Assembly: GCA_928724745.1 (NCBI GenBank)
Contig: CAKMXJ010000037.1
Coordinates: 1 to 64,000 of the forward strand
DNA: 64,000 bases
Origin: Anthracocystis setariae
Taxonomy: Eukaryota; Basidiomycota; Ustilaginomycetes; Ustilaginales; Ustilaginaceae
Reading direction: 5' to 3'
Shown here in pieces: positions 8,522-17,157 of this stretch (position 1 is the first letter of the stretch; each line of letters starts with the position of its first letter). The translations under genes were made by a program, and so were the position numbers. The notes beneath the pieces are model-generated. The model was not told the origin of the DNA. It ran no database searches and worked only from the letters and a program-made list of their open reading frames with translations.

Positions 8522-8657
8522 CATCGTCTTCGGTGACGTGCGTTCGAACTGACGCTGGAGAGCTGTCGTCAAACCTCGTCGGAAAAGGTGGAGCTTGAGG
8601 TGTTCGTTGCTCATGCCGGCGCGCTCTTCGAGGGTCCTGAAAGCCTCGACATACTTG

Positions 8658-8870
8658 TGTCATAACCAAGTTAAGGTTAAGGTTCTGACGTGCAGTGAGC
8701 TTGAGCTAAATGAGTGATCGATGTCATTTCGATGGAGGCAGTGTGAGTGAGACGAGATTTACAGGGAAAGCGGAACCAGCGAAAATAGGAGTCAGCCCGA
8801 TACGGCGGATCGGGCTTGGATCGGCGATCTGGGAAGCGTAAGCGTTATAGGGAGGGAACGCCTCATGACA
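8658..8870 (-). repeat. 3' LTR of the gag-only element
   Basis: 213 bp, TGTCAT...ATGACA, no difference seen from 10133-10345. It lies on the 3' side of the minus-strand element. It contains TTAAGGTTAAGGTT near one end. Confidence 0.92.
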
Positions 8871-8881
8871 TCCCCCCCGCA
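8871..8881 (-). other. Polypurine tract
   Basis: On the minus strand, GCGGGGGGGA sits immediately upstream of the 3' LTR, the expected place for the plus-strand primer of reverse transcription. Confidence 0.7.
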
Positions 8882-8998
8882 AAGAAAGAGAGCACTCGGA
8901 CGAGACAAGGAGTGCGAAAAGGCCGGAAATCGGAAAGACGGATCTCGGAGACGTGGAAATCGGGAAAAAAGGAACTCGGAAGAACGGAAACCGGGAAA

Positions 8999-9991
8999 TT
9001 AAGGAGGAGGTTTGTGCACAGACCTCCAAGGTTCCTGCAAAGCACGGAGTTCTCGCAGGAAACCGGAAATCGAGGAAACTTCCTGGTACCGTGCGAGAAG
9101 CTTGAGTGAATCGGGAAGTCCAAGCCAGATATCATGGATCGTGTCCCGATCGTCACGTGAGTGGTACGCGGCGCGTAACAGTGACAATTTCGCGTAAAAG
9201 TAGCACGTGACATCCTCCGTGTGAGGCTGCCACTTCCGCAGTTCGGCCGTCCGACGGGCGACCGAGATATCCGTTCCGAAAGCGTCGTTGAGCATAATTC
9301 GCCAGATCGGCCAAGATCGGCTGAGATCTCGCCGATCACGATCGGTGATCGAGCTGTACCAGTGCTGAGCCGTCTTTGTGAGGCAGAGAGGCAGCTGACT
9401 AAGCATTACAGCGACGAAGGAAGGCTCGTGATTCTGTGAATCCAGCAGAGACTCGACTCGTGCGAGAAAGAACTGGACGGCGTCGCTGGAACCGTCAAAG
9501 CGACCGATGTCGTCCGGAGACAGGCGGATTCGGTGGTGGGACGGCTTCTGATTGGTGGGGCTGACAGCTGCGGAAGCCGGAAGGTTAGAGTTTTCGGCGT
9601 CATTAGAGTTTGCAGCGTTCTTGGACAGCCTGGAAACGTCAGAAGTAAGGTTTTCGGCTTTGACGTTGGCGTTCTTGGGCGCAGAAGCTTCATTTGACGT
9701 CACTAGAAGCTTCAGAAGCCGAGAGAGTGTGTCATTCGTGACTTGTTGCGCAAGTTGAAGCCTGTCAAGAGACGTTGTGACAGCTTGAAGCGAGTCAGCT
9801 AGCGCATCAAAACGCTGGTTTTGCTGTTTTTGCACGTCAAGTAGCTGCGTGACGACGTCCGGGGCCGGTTCTGACAGCTGTCCAGGATCGTCTGGCATGT
9901 TGGTTTCGGAATCCGGAGGCGGAAGAACTGTTTCCGGAGGCGGAAGAACTGTTTCCGGAGGCGTAAGGCGTTGATTGCGGCTTCGGGTCAT
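8999..9991 (-). CDS. Gag of the nested LTR element (330 aa)
   Basis: A complete frame from ATG 9991 to the stop at 8999. Residues ~1-40 are Pro-rich with a PPPETVL-type duplication. Residues ~45-100 are a heptad-rich, probably coiled-coil segment. A linker rich in Ser/Asn/Ala follows, then a Gag capsid-like domain from ~155 (IGRFDGSSDAVQFFLARVESL, TAQHWYSSI, FGTD, LRKWQ, YFYAKLSLLRAAY) as in Retrotrans_gag proteins. No CCHC zinc knuckle is visible; it ends with KPPP, followed by 128 bp of non-coding DNA before the LTR. An intact frame in a gag-only element suggests that selection or recency keeps the capsid functional. Confidence 0.85.
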   Translation of the reverse strand: MTRSRNQRLTPPETVLPPPETVLPPPDSETNMPDDPGQLSEPAPDVVTQLLDVQKQQNQRFDALADSLQAVTTSLDRLQLAQQVTNDTLSRLLKLLVTSNEASAPKNANVKAENLTSDVSRLSKNAANSNDAENSNLPASAAVSPTNQKPSHHRIRLSPDDIGRFDGSSDAVQFFLARVESLLDSQNHEPSFVAVMLSQLPLCLTKTAQHWYSSITDRDRRDLSRSWPIWRIMLNDAFGTDISVARRTAELRKWQPHTEDVTCYFYAKLSLLRAAYHSRDDRDTIHDIWLGLPDSLKLLARYQEVSSISGFLRELRALQEPWRSVHKPPP

Positions 9992-10108
9992 GTTTGGCAG
10001 CCGTCAAAAAGCGAGTTTGGTGGGCGTGGTGGGACGAAACTCTCGGAGTCCGTGTAGAACAGCTTGTGATTGGTTCCAGGAACGTGGTACAGGCTGTTGA
10101 GGTGTGTG

Positions 10109-10132
10109 TCGAACTCCGCGCTCTTGTCACCA
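10109..10132 (-). other. Primer-binding site of the gag-only element
   Basis: On the minus strand, TGGTGACAAGAGCGC starts at the base after the 5' LTR. TGG is the complement of a tRNA CCA end, so a tRNA ending GTCACCA would prime. I cannot name that tRNA from this window. Confidence 0.7.
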
Positions 10133-10345
10133 TGTCATAACCAAGTTAAGGTTAAGGTTCTGACGTGCAGTGAGCTTGAGCTAAATGAGTGATCGATGTC
10201 ATTTCGATGGAGGCAGTGTGAGTGAGACGAGATTTACAGGGAAAGCGGAACCAGCGAAAATAGGAGTCAGCCCGATACGGCGGATCGGGCTTGGATCGGC
10301 GATCTGGGAAGCGTAAGCGTTATAGGGAGGGAACGCCTCATGACA
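10133..10345 (-). repeat. 5' LTR of the gag-only element
   Basis: 213 bp, no difference seen from 8658-8870. Followed on the plus strand by the target duplication ACTTG at 10346-10350. Confidence 0.92.
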
Positions 10346-11314
10346 ACTTGCTTGCGGCACCTGGCTTGTTGCTGGCAAGGCGCAGGGCGTAGAGCTTATT
10401 GAAAGCGTCTAGCTTCTCGTCATGTACCCCATAGAGCTGCTTGAGTTGGTTGACGAAGAGAGCCCAGTCCCCAAACAACGCACCCAACTGTGATGGATCG
10501 GCTCGTAGTTTCGACCGGTACCAAGTGAGAGCCCGACCCTTGAGATGCGGCCCTAGGAACTGGATCCTCTTGCGGCCGTCGGCCATCTCTTGGTATCGGA
10601 ACCAGGCCTCGACCTGAATGAGTGACATTTCCAGGTCATCCTCTTGCCAGTCGGGGAAATCTAGCTTCAGATCATTCTTGGTAGTGTTGCGCTTGAAGTT
10701 TGTTTCCCGTGTCGGCATCGTAGGGTGGTCCCAGGCGGGGCGTCGGCCAGTGGACATCGAATACAAGTCCTCTTGACTGTACTCGTCATTCCAGCGTAGG
10801 ACTGACGTCGCTGGCCGACGGGCGGGAGTGGAGCTGCCCAGCGGGGTAGAGCGCCGAGGATCATCATGCATGCTGTACGATCTTTCCTCGTGCGCTTCAA
10901 GACCAGGGGCAACGGCGGCGACCTCTGGCTCACCCCCTCGTCGTAGAGCAGGCTTGATCAGCTCCCCGGAGGTCTGTGATCTCAGCCTTGAGCGCGAGAA
11001 TCTCCTCCTGGTGCGCCGTTAGAGGTCGTGGACGGAGCTGGAATAGCTGTCAAAGGCGTGGACGACGGCTTTGAGCCGGTCGCAAGGTCCATGAGCGTGT
11101 AGAGCTTCTCCTGGAAGCGGAGTCGGTCTTGGCTCTCTTTCAGCATGGCCTCCTGTCGACTAGCTTCGTAAACCATGCGTTGATTGTGGACCTCCTTCAT
11201 CTGAAGTCGTATGTCCTCAATTAAGCCTTGCAGCAATGGTTCCGGGTTCGCTGCAGGAGGCGACGAAGCCCAACTGCGAGGAGTGCTGCCTCGCGGCACA
11301 GCTGCGTCGGACAT

Positions 11315-11578
11315 GTCGAGTACGGGGCGCTGCTTGAACGATCCACTCTAATGTCAGCGGTCGGGCGCCTGGTAAATAGGCCGATCTTGTTTCGAGAGCG
11401 GTGCGGTCCTGTTGGGCTGGGCCGCTGAGTTTGTGTTACGCGCCTGTGCAACTGGGAGGTACGAGGTGGGTTGCGCAGGTACGCCGGCGGCCCGGTGAGG
11501 GCTATTAAGCCGCACTCAATTTAGCGGCGGCGGAGTGTGAGACTCTCAACCGCGTTCGACCTTTTACCGACTGACCAA
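11315..11578 (-). other. Probable leader of the truncated host retroelement
   Basis: Lies 5' of the broken Gag on the minus strand. Its distal edge (11571-11580) reads on the minus strand as AACATTGGTCAGTCGG, which has the layout of an LTR end (AACA) followed by a tRNA primer site (TGGTCAGTCGG). The full-length LTR would extend rightward from 11579, but no second copy exists here to define it. Confidence 0.35.
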
Positions 11579-14387
11579 TGTTGGCGCTCCGTTCAGAGGC
11601 AGCACGGCGTACTCGGTACGGCGGCGTGATGGCCTAATGTCTCGTGAGCGCTCTTGACGAGGCAGAAGGCGTGTTGATTGGTTAGATGGTCACTGGAAGT
11701 GATCACCAAGCTGTTACGGCGACGGCTTAGGGCCTGACGTCCCAATGTCAGCTTGTAGGCAGCGTTTACGCACTGCGGTGTCGATACCGGTACCGACGAG
11801 GTCTAGCTGTTCTCCGACTTGAACGGAGGCACGCGAGGAAGCTGCAATGCTACTTGTATTGCAACTTACTGAACTAGAAACTGAATGATCGTGAAGACGA
11901 CGTTAAGAAGCTATACTGAGCTTAGAGACTGTGTTGTAAGAAGTAGAGTGGACGAGGAGCTCATCCACTGCGAGCCAGAGGGGGAGGACTTAAGTATGAC
12001 AGCTCCAAGCCCCTATGGCAAGGCCGTTCCAGCGCTAGCCTATTGTCCAGCTGCACGGCCTGCGTGTGCGCATGTACTGACCGTGGTACACGCAGCTGAT
12101 CACCTCCAAGCCTCTGAGAACGTCCGAGATGGTGTCCCTTGACTGCTGATAGCTCCAAGATGGCGTTGCCGCAATCCGGCGTCTCTGCGCTGTCGAACAA
12201 CCGCAATCCAACCGCTATGGACAAAAACGGCTGAGAGAGACCCTTTGAGCCGCACTCACTCCGAAGGCGGCCGAAAAGCGTGTTTTCCACCGCTCCAACT
12301 TTGCCGCCCGCGAGTAACGCCACTGCTAAATTTGACGCACTGCTTGGCCACGTATCTCCCCTCACCCAAATGCGAGGGCGGTTGACCGTAGCCCTCTTAA
12401 CCGCGCTTGAACCGAGAGCGGCCGAATAACCAGTTTTCTGCCGCCTCGGCTTCGCTGCCTGTAACAAGCGTCTCCTGCCTTTGTCTCCCGTCTCCTGTCT
12501 CCTGCCTTTGTCTCCCATCTCCTGTCCGCTGCTCCTGCCCTCTTTCATGAGTGTGAAAAGTTGAATTTGTCCGCTGAGCACTTCAGCAGTCTGGCCAAAC
12601 ACGTGAACCACCCAACCAATTTCTGCCAATTTTGACGCGTCTCCCAGGGTCCAACCTGCCGCTCAGCCAAAAAATATTTGATTCTCCTGCGGCACTTGAG
12701 CAGTGTAATTTGGCTTGTCTCCTGGGGGTGGGAGACAAGACGCGTCAGGTCAATTTGGCAGGGGAGATTTGTCTCCCGCCAGCCATTGGGGACAACCGCC
12801 TAGGGCTAGGGCTAAGCATTAGAAGTGCTTACAGCAAAAGCAGGCGCAATCGTCCTCCATGGGCTGGGACCTGGGACGGAGGAGCAGCAACAATGTTGTG
12901 CTACCTGGCCGCAGGCAAATATGGTGAAGAAAGCAACGGAGAGCTTGAATTGCGGCTTGCCAGGCCAAGCAAGACAAGGTACACGCGCTGTTGGCAGGGC
13001 AAAGCCTCTTGCCTGCTCGTCGAGCCAGTTCTTGACGCCTGCTGAGCTACGCAGATGCTGGTGAGTGTGTCGCTACTGGGGATCAGTGCCAGTAGATGAA
13101 TCGATAAGTTTAAGCTTATTGAGCCCGGAGAGGAACGCCACTGCTTGACGCTGTTGGGCCCCAGCGATGACGGTTGACGAGGTGGCAGGAGAAAGGACCA
13201 CCAAGAATTGCACAAAGCACTTGAGCACGCCGGCTACAAGGTCACCCAATGGGGGTGTTCCTGACTTGTCAGAGGTCAGGGGCAAGTTGCTGTGGTGAGG
13301 GGCCTGCTGGGACACTGATTGTGTCAGTTGTGCTGAGCTGTCAAGATCAAGACATGCTGGGGCGACCAACCCTGCAGCACAGCTATGTTGGGAGACTGGG
13401 TCACCAACCCAGTAACAGCATGTTGGTGGTATCTATCACGGCTTGCCAAGCCGTGGGACCACATTACTCTAAAAAGAGCCTGTCAATTGCTTGGACCAAA
13501 GGAGCAATATGAGCAGCAGTGAAGAAGGTGAGCGCTAAAGGCGAGTGGAGTGTGCTCGAGCCAAGGCGCAGGATGAATCAACAAATTGCAGCCTGTGAGG
13601 TCTGCAATTGAGTGAGATGATGGTGGGAGACCACCAAGAAGATGAGCTAGAGGCAAATTGCTTCTAGCTCAGCATACGCGTGTCACCCAAGCACGTGACT
13701 GAACACTCTAACATTGAAGCAAGCGAGCATAGCCCGCTACGCCAGAAATTCAACTCTCATACTTTTCTCAACGCGCACTGCAACAAGTTGCTAATCGCTC
13801 GTGCGTTTTCACGTGAAATGTTACCGGACGCCTAGCAGCCTCGCTTTCTTTCAGAAACTTGCGGGGGTCTTGGAAGTGCTGAGCACGGAGTGCACGGTAA
13901 TACAAAGAAAAACAACTTGAGGGGCGGCTCCTTGACCTTGTAGAACAACTAGGCTCGGCAGATACAGGCTACTGTACGGTACAGTCTTTCGAAACCGACC
14001 TTGGGCTCCAATGCAATCAATAGACACACAGGCGTAAGGAGGAACATTTTTCTCTGTGACGAAGGCAAGAGAGCCGGCGTGACTCCCTGCGGAAAGGGTA
14101 AAAATCCGAGGCGGACCATTCGACCGACTCTTGTTCGGTCACGCGGATGTCAGAAGCTCTGTGCTACATCAAATACAGTGCACTACAGAACCCGTTGTCA
14201 TTTCCAACTCCATTGATACACTCACCGCTTTAGACTCACGACATCGTCTGCGGCACTTTCGCCGTTCACACCATCTCCTTCTTCAGCCAAGTTCGGTGTT
14301 GGCTTCCGTCTTTTTGCTGCTGATCACTCTTGTACACCGATACAACAGACACGATCCCAAGGTCACCTTCCCCACCGTCAAGAAAGC
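11579..14387. other. Decayed repeat/intergenic stretch, no supported gene
   Basis: No frame here has a recognisable domain. Points of note: a possible LTR from 11579; two diverged ~65-bp related segments near 12245-12315 and 12395-12465 (both with GCGGCCGAA then TTTTC and CCGCC); a CTCCTGCCTTTGTCTCC iteration at 12473-12541; CTAGGGCTAGGGCTAAG near 12800; a small hairpin GAGCTAGA/TCTAGCTC at 13644-13670. A low-complexity frame at 13073-13369 (minus) is not convincing. The right end (~13900-14387) is presumably the promoter and leader of the hydrolase gene. Confidence 0.5.
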
Positions 14388-15890
14388 ATGTCGACTCCTT
14401 CGTTCAGTACACGGACGGGGGCCAGCTCGAGCGACGTCAGCCTTGGCGGGACGAAGCGCCAGGTGGATCCCAACGTGCTGGCAGCCGTCAGACGCGCTTC
14501 GCCGCCTAGGCCCGCCATCCTCGTACCCTTCCTGCGATTGCTCTTGTTTCAGCTCTACTTCCTGCCTACCTCGTTCATCGCGATCCCGTGGTACATGATC
14601 CGCAGTCTCATCCCTCGTTTCCGACTCAACAAGAATTGGAGCTTTGTCACGGCGGTCTACATCCTCGTTGTACGCCGTGTCATGCGCAATCTGATCCGCT
14701 TCCGTGTACAGCCCATCGTTCCTCGCAAGGGAGGTCTTCGAGACCGCAACACACTGCTTGCTACCGTCGTCGGCTGTCTTAATCTGTCGGGACCGGGTGG
14801 CTCGGTCGTCCTCGCCAAAGATGCGGTCAAGGCGCTCAAGCTCGATGTCAAGCACGGCAGGGCTGATAAGGTGTGGATCACTCCTGCGGGCCCCGAATAC
14901 CTGGATGGCATCCTTGCTGTCAAAACCAGCCCGCAAGATCGCCGTCAGATTGCGACCGAGGCTTATACGGGTCCGCCCTTGCTGGATGCCAAGTGGCTTA
15001 AGTGGAGCGTCCGTGCGTTCTGGTTTACGCATAAGCCGCACGTGGTGCCCGCGCAACCTCGTGCAAGCACCAAGCCCAGCCGACCTGTCGTCTGCTACTT
15101 CCACGGAGGGGCTGGAGTCACGTTCAACGCGGGCGACGTCCATATGGGCCAGAATCTGGCCAAGACGTTTGCTCGCAACGCCGGGATCGACATCTTTTCG
15201 GTCGACTACAACCTGGCTCCCTTTGCTGCCTCGCCGGTTCAGCTGTACCAGGCCCTGTCAGCTTACCTATTCCTGATCAACGAGCTGGGCTATTCGCCAG
15301 AACAGATCTACATTGGCGGCGACAGTCATGGCGCGTGGTTGACGCTGCAGCTGGAGCGCTACTTGCGCTCTTACAAACACCTCTTGTTCGACGAACCTGC
15401 ATCCGTCAAGATGCCTGGATTGATCTTGCTCTCACCGTGGGCGGCGCCGGAGGATCTGTCGTTCAAGAGTCGAGAAGGCAACGTGGGCCGAGATATCATC
15501 ACAATGGCATACGAGGAATGGGGGGTATCTGCACAGGGACTCGAGAAGCTCCCCTACCCTCTATCGGATCCCTGGAATACCCACACGAACAAGACCATGG
15601 CTGAGTTGGCTGCGATGCCACCCTGCTTCGTCGCCAACGGAGGCGGCGAGACGTTGCTGGATGAGGGTACAATGCTGGCCAATCAGCTTCGAAAAGCCAA
15701 GGGACTACCCACCTCGACTTCGTCGCACAAGATCATCTTGAGCCCAGGCGAGCTCAACTGCAAGGTGGTGCACCACGTGTACCCGGACCAGGTGCATGAT
15801 TACTTTACTGTGGATACGGAGGTGTCGAAAGCTGCAGCGACGTACAAGCAGATTGGCACTTGGGTCAAATACACACGCACTTTGTTGTAA
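14388..15890 (+). CDS. Alpha/beta-hydrolase, HSL-type esterase/lipase (500 aa)
   Basis: The first clearly native gene after the subtelomere; no intron needed. Residues ~41-76 are a hydrophobic stretch (ILVPFLRLLLFQLYF...IPWYMI), probably one or two membrane-associated helices. The catalytic half starts near 232 with YFHGGAG (oxyanion-hole HGG at 239-241) and VDYNLAP near 272. GDSHG at 311-315 makes Ser313 the nucleophile. An acidic residue near FVANGGGETLLDEG and the His in YPDQVHDYF complete the triad. This pattern fits the hormone-sensitive-lipase (alpha/beta hydrolase fold-3) family, acting on carboxyl esters, possibly membrane-bound. Substrate unknown. It is not part of the repeat region, but its subtelomeric position may expose it to silencing. 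Confidence 0.85.
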   Translation: MSTPSFSTRTGASSSDVSLGGTKRQVDPNVLAAVRRASPPRPAILVPFLRLLLFQLYFLPTSFIAIPWYMIRSLIPRFRLNKNWSFVTAVYILVVRRVMRNLIRFRVQPIVPRKGGLRDRNTLLATVVGCLNLSGPGGSVVLAKDAVKALKLDVKHGRADKVWITPAGPEYLDGILAVKTSPQDRRQIATEAYTGPPLLDAKWLKWSVRAFWFTHKPHVVPAQPRASTKPSRPVVCYFHGGAGVTFNAGDVHMGQNLAKTFARNAGIDIFSVDYNLAPFAASPVQLYQALSAYLFLINELGYSPEQIYIGGDSHGAWLTLQLERYLRSYKHLLFDEPASVKMPGLILLSPWAAPEDLSFKSREGNVGRDIITMAYEEWGVSAQGLEKLPYPLSDPWNTHTNKTMAELAAMPPCFVANGGGETLLDEGTMLANQLRKAKGLPTSTSSHKIILSPGELNCKVVHHVYPDQVHDYFTVDTEVSKAAATYKQIGTWVKYTRTLL

Positions 15891-16027
15891 GGTTCCTTTT
15901 GCTTGTTCTTGGTATAATGCGGATGAACGCAGAGTTGCTGTTGCAATGCCGATCCAGCTGGAAACACCCGAATCAGGGACATGAGCACGAGCGATCGTGT
16001 AGTATGTGAAGCAGATGTGAGATTGTA

Positions 16028-16736
16028 TCAAGACTCGTCGGCGCTTTCGTCATTCGAGTCTTCCTTGGGCTTGAATGCGATGCGCTCTACTGCACTGTTG
16101 TGTAAACGCTGTTTCTTGGCTTCGGCCTCTCCGTCGGATCGTGCTTCGGTCTTACCGAGAGACGCTCTGTGGCGAATCTTGCCTTTGGCGGCCGATTGAG
16201 CCTTCAATGCTGCGAGCTTCTTCTTTTCCCGCTTGGCGCGATTCTTGTCCGTCTTTGCTTCATCTCTGCGTTGAACCTCGGAACGCTTCCGTTCGAACTC
16301 TTCTTGTTCCGTCAACTGAACGGTCGCGGTGGGAAACGAAGGACAACAAGTTCAGTATCTGCGCTCCCAACATGGTGACGATGGAATCGTTCGACTTGCT
16401 GGAGCTTACCTTTTTGCTTTGTTCCTCCATCAGCTGGATGCGCTCGTACTCTCTCCTTCGTTGCTGTTTGTAGACATGAAACTCGCCCGACCCTGCACCT
16501 GCGCTCGAACCGGTTACATTCTTCATGACATCGCGAGGCGGTCGTATGGTCTTCTCCTTGGGGCCACTCGGGATGTGCATCTCTTTTTCTGGATTCGCCA
16601 GGAGCTTCGAGATAGCTTGTGCCTGTCGCACATGTGGCGATAGTTTGCCCTTTCGACCTGAAGGCGGTGGTGGCCCTGTGAGATCCGAAGTTGAGCCGGT
16701 CGACGAAGCCTTGCCGGGAAAGGATGCATGCGACAT
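16028..16736 (-). CDS. PRKRIP1-like (DUF1168) nuclear protein, two exons
   Basis: Exon 1 is 16736-16410 and exon 2 is 16315-16028, with a 94-bp GTAAGC...CAG intron in phase 0; product ~204 aa. Near residues 78-100 it carries GSSAGAGSGEFHVY and RRREYER, the hallmark of the PRKR-interacting protein 1 family. A long charged helix, rich in Lys/Glu/Arg, follows and continues through exon 2 (QEEFERKR, KREKKK). In animals this protein is a component of catalytic spliceosomes, so a splicing role is likely here. Start ATG 16736 is chosen because the only upstream extension begins with GTG in another frame. It shares a 421-bp divergent promoter with VPS16. Confidence 0.85.
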
Positions 16737-17157
16737 TGTAGCTTCCTCGATGGGTGGGCCTGCGGTTCCTCTCGTGATCTCTGGCTTCGCGCTGCTGCCT
16801 GTGGCGACGAGGCAAAGTTGCGGGTGACGAATGACACCTCTTGGCTAGGTCTTTTGGTAGAATGACAGAAGATGGTGAGGTTTGTCGTTTTGAATTTGAT
16901 GCTGCGTTGGCTTATCGGAGTTTCCGACCGCGCCGCTCTTCCTCCACACGCTCTGTGCTCGCGTTGCGTTCCAATTTGCTCCTGAAATCACAGCACAGAC
17001 CACACACCCTCGGCTTGCTTCTTCACCACTGCTCGTTTCCACCTCGTCGACGCTTCCCACATCCATCCCCAACGTCGGCTCTTCCTTCGAGCGCCCTTTT
17101 GGCCATCTTGCCAATCAGCTACAGCTGGCTCGTTCGAGCGCGGACGTTCAGTCTGCC
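16737..17157. promoter_or_regulatory. Divergent promoter between the PRKRIP1-like gene and VPS16
   Basis: 421 bp with no coding signal. The right half is strongly pyrimidine-rich on the plus strand (near 16920-17120), common in fungal promoters. No TATA element is convincing. Confidence 0.5.

Larger units (their letters stand above)
8658..10345 (-). mobile_element. Intact gag-only LTR retrotransposon (1,688 bp)
   Basis: Two 213-bp direct repeats (8658-8870 and 10133-10345), with no differences seen by eye, bound a 1,262-bp interior. The LTRs start TGTCAT and end ATGACA. ACTTG is found at 8653-8657 and 10346-10350, a perfect 5-bp target duplication. The interior has, in minus-strand order, a primer-binding site directly after the LTR, one Gag frame and a purine tract just before the other LTR. 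Lack of pol makes it non-autonomous, so it would need RT and integrase in trans. Matching LTRs indicate a recent insertion. Confidence 0.92.
8522..11314 (-). pseudogene. Truncated, frame-broken retrotransposon Gag, interrupted by a nested LTR element
   Basis: On the minus strand an N-terminal frame starts at ATG 11314 (coiled-coil-like, Gln/Arg-rich). It continues in a second frame around 11030-10960 and a third from about 10960 down to 10346, so at least two frameshifts are needed. The third frame has the retroviral-type Gag core (WFRYQEM, LKGRALTWYRSKL, FVNQLKQLYG). The nested element at 8658-10345 splits it, and the same frame resumes at 8656 with a Gag-like EAFRTLEERAG segment. It ends at the telomeric junction at 8522. 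No protease, RT or integrase follows, since everything 3' was lost at the break. Probable Ty3-type origin, inferred from Gag style only. Confidence 0.7.

Noticed and set aside
9837..10133. 98-codon frame overlapping the 5' end of the gag-only element
   Set aside because: Lies in the leader/Gag start in a different frame, composed of the Pro-rich duplication read out of frame.
12632..13045. 137-codon plus-strand frame in the decayed region
   Set aside because: No domain, biased composition, no supporting context.
14283..15143. 286-codon minus-strand frame over the alpha/beta hydrolase
   Set aside because: Shadow of the plus-strand gene, which carries the HGG and GDSHG motifs.
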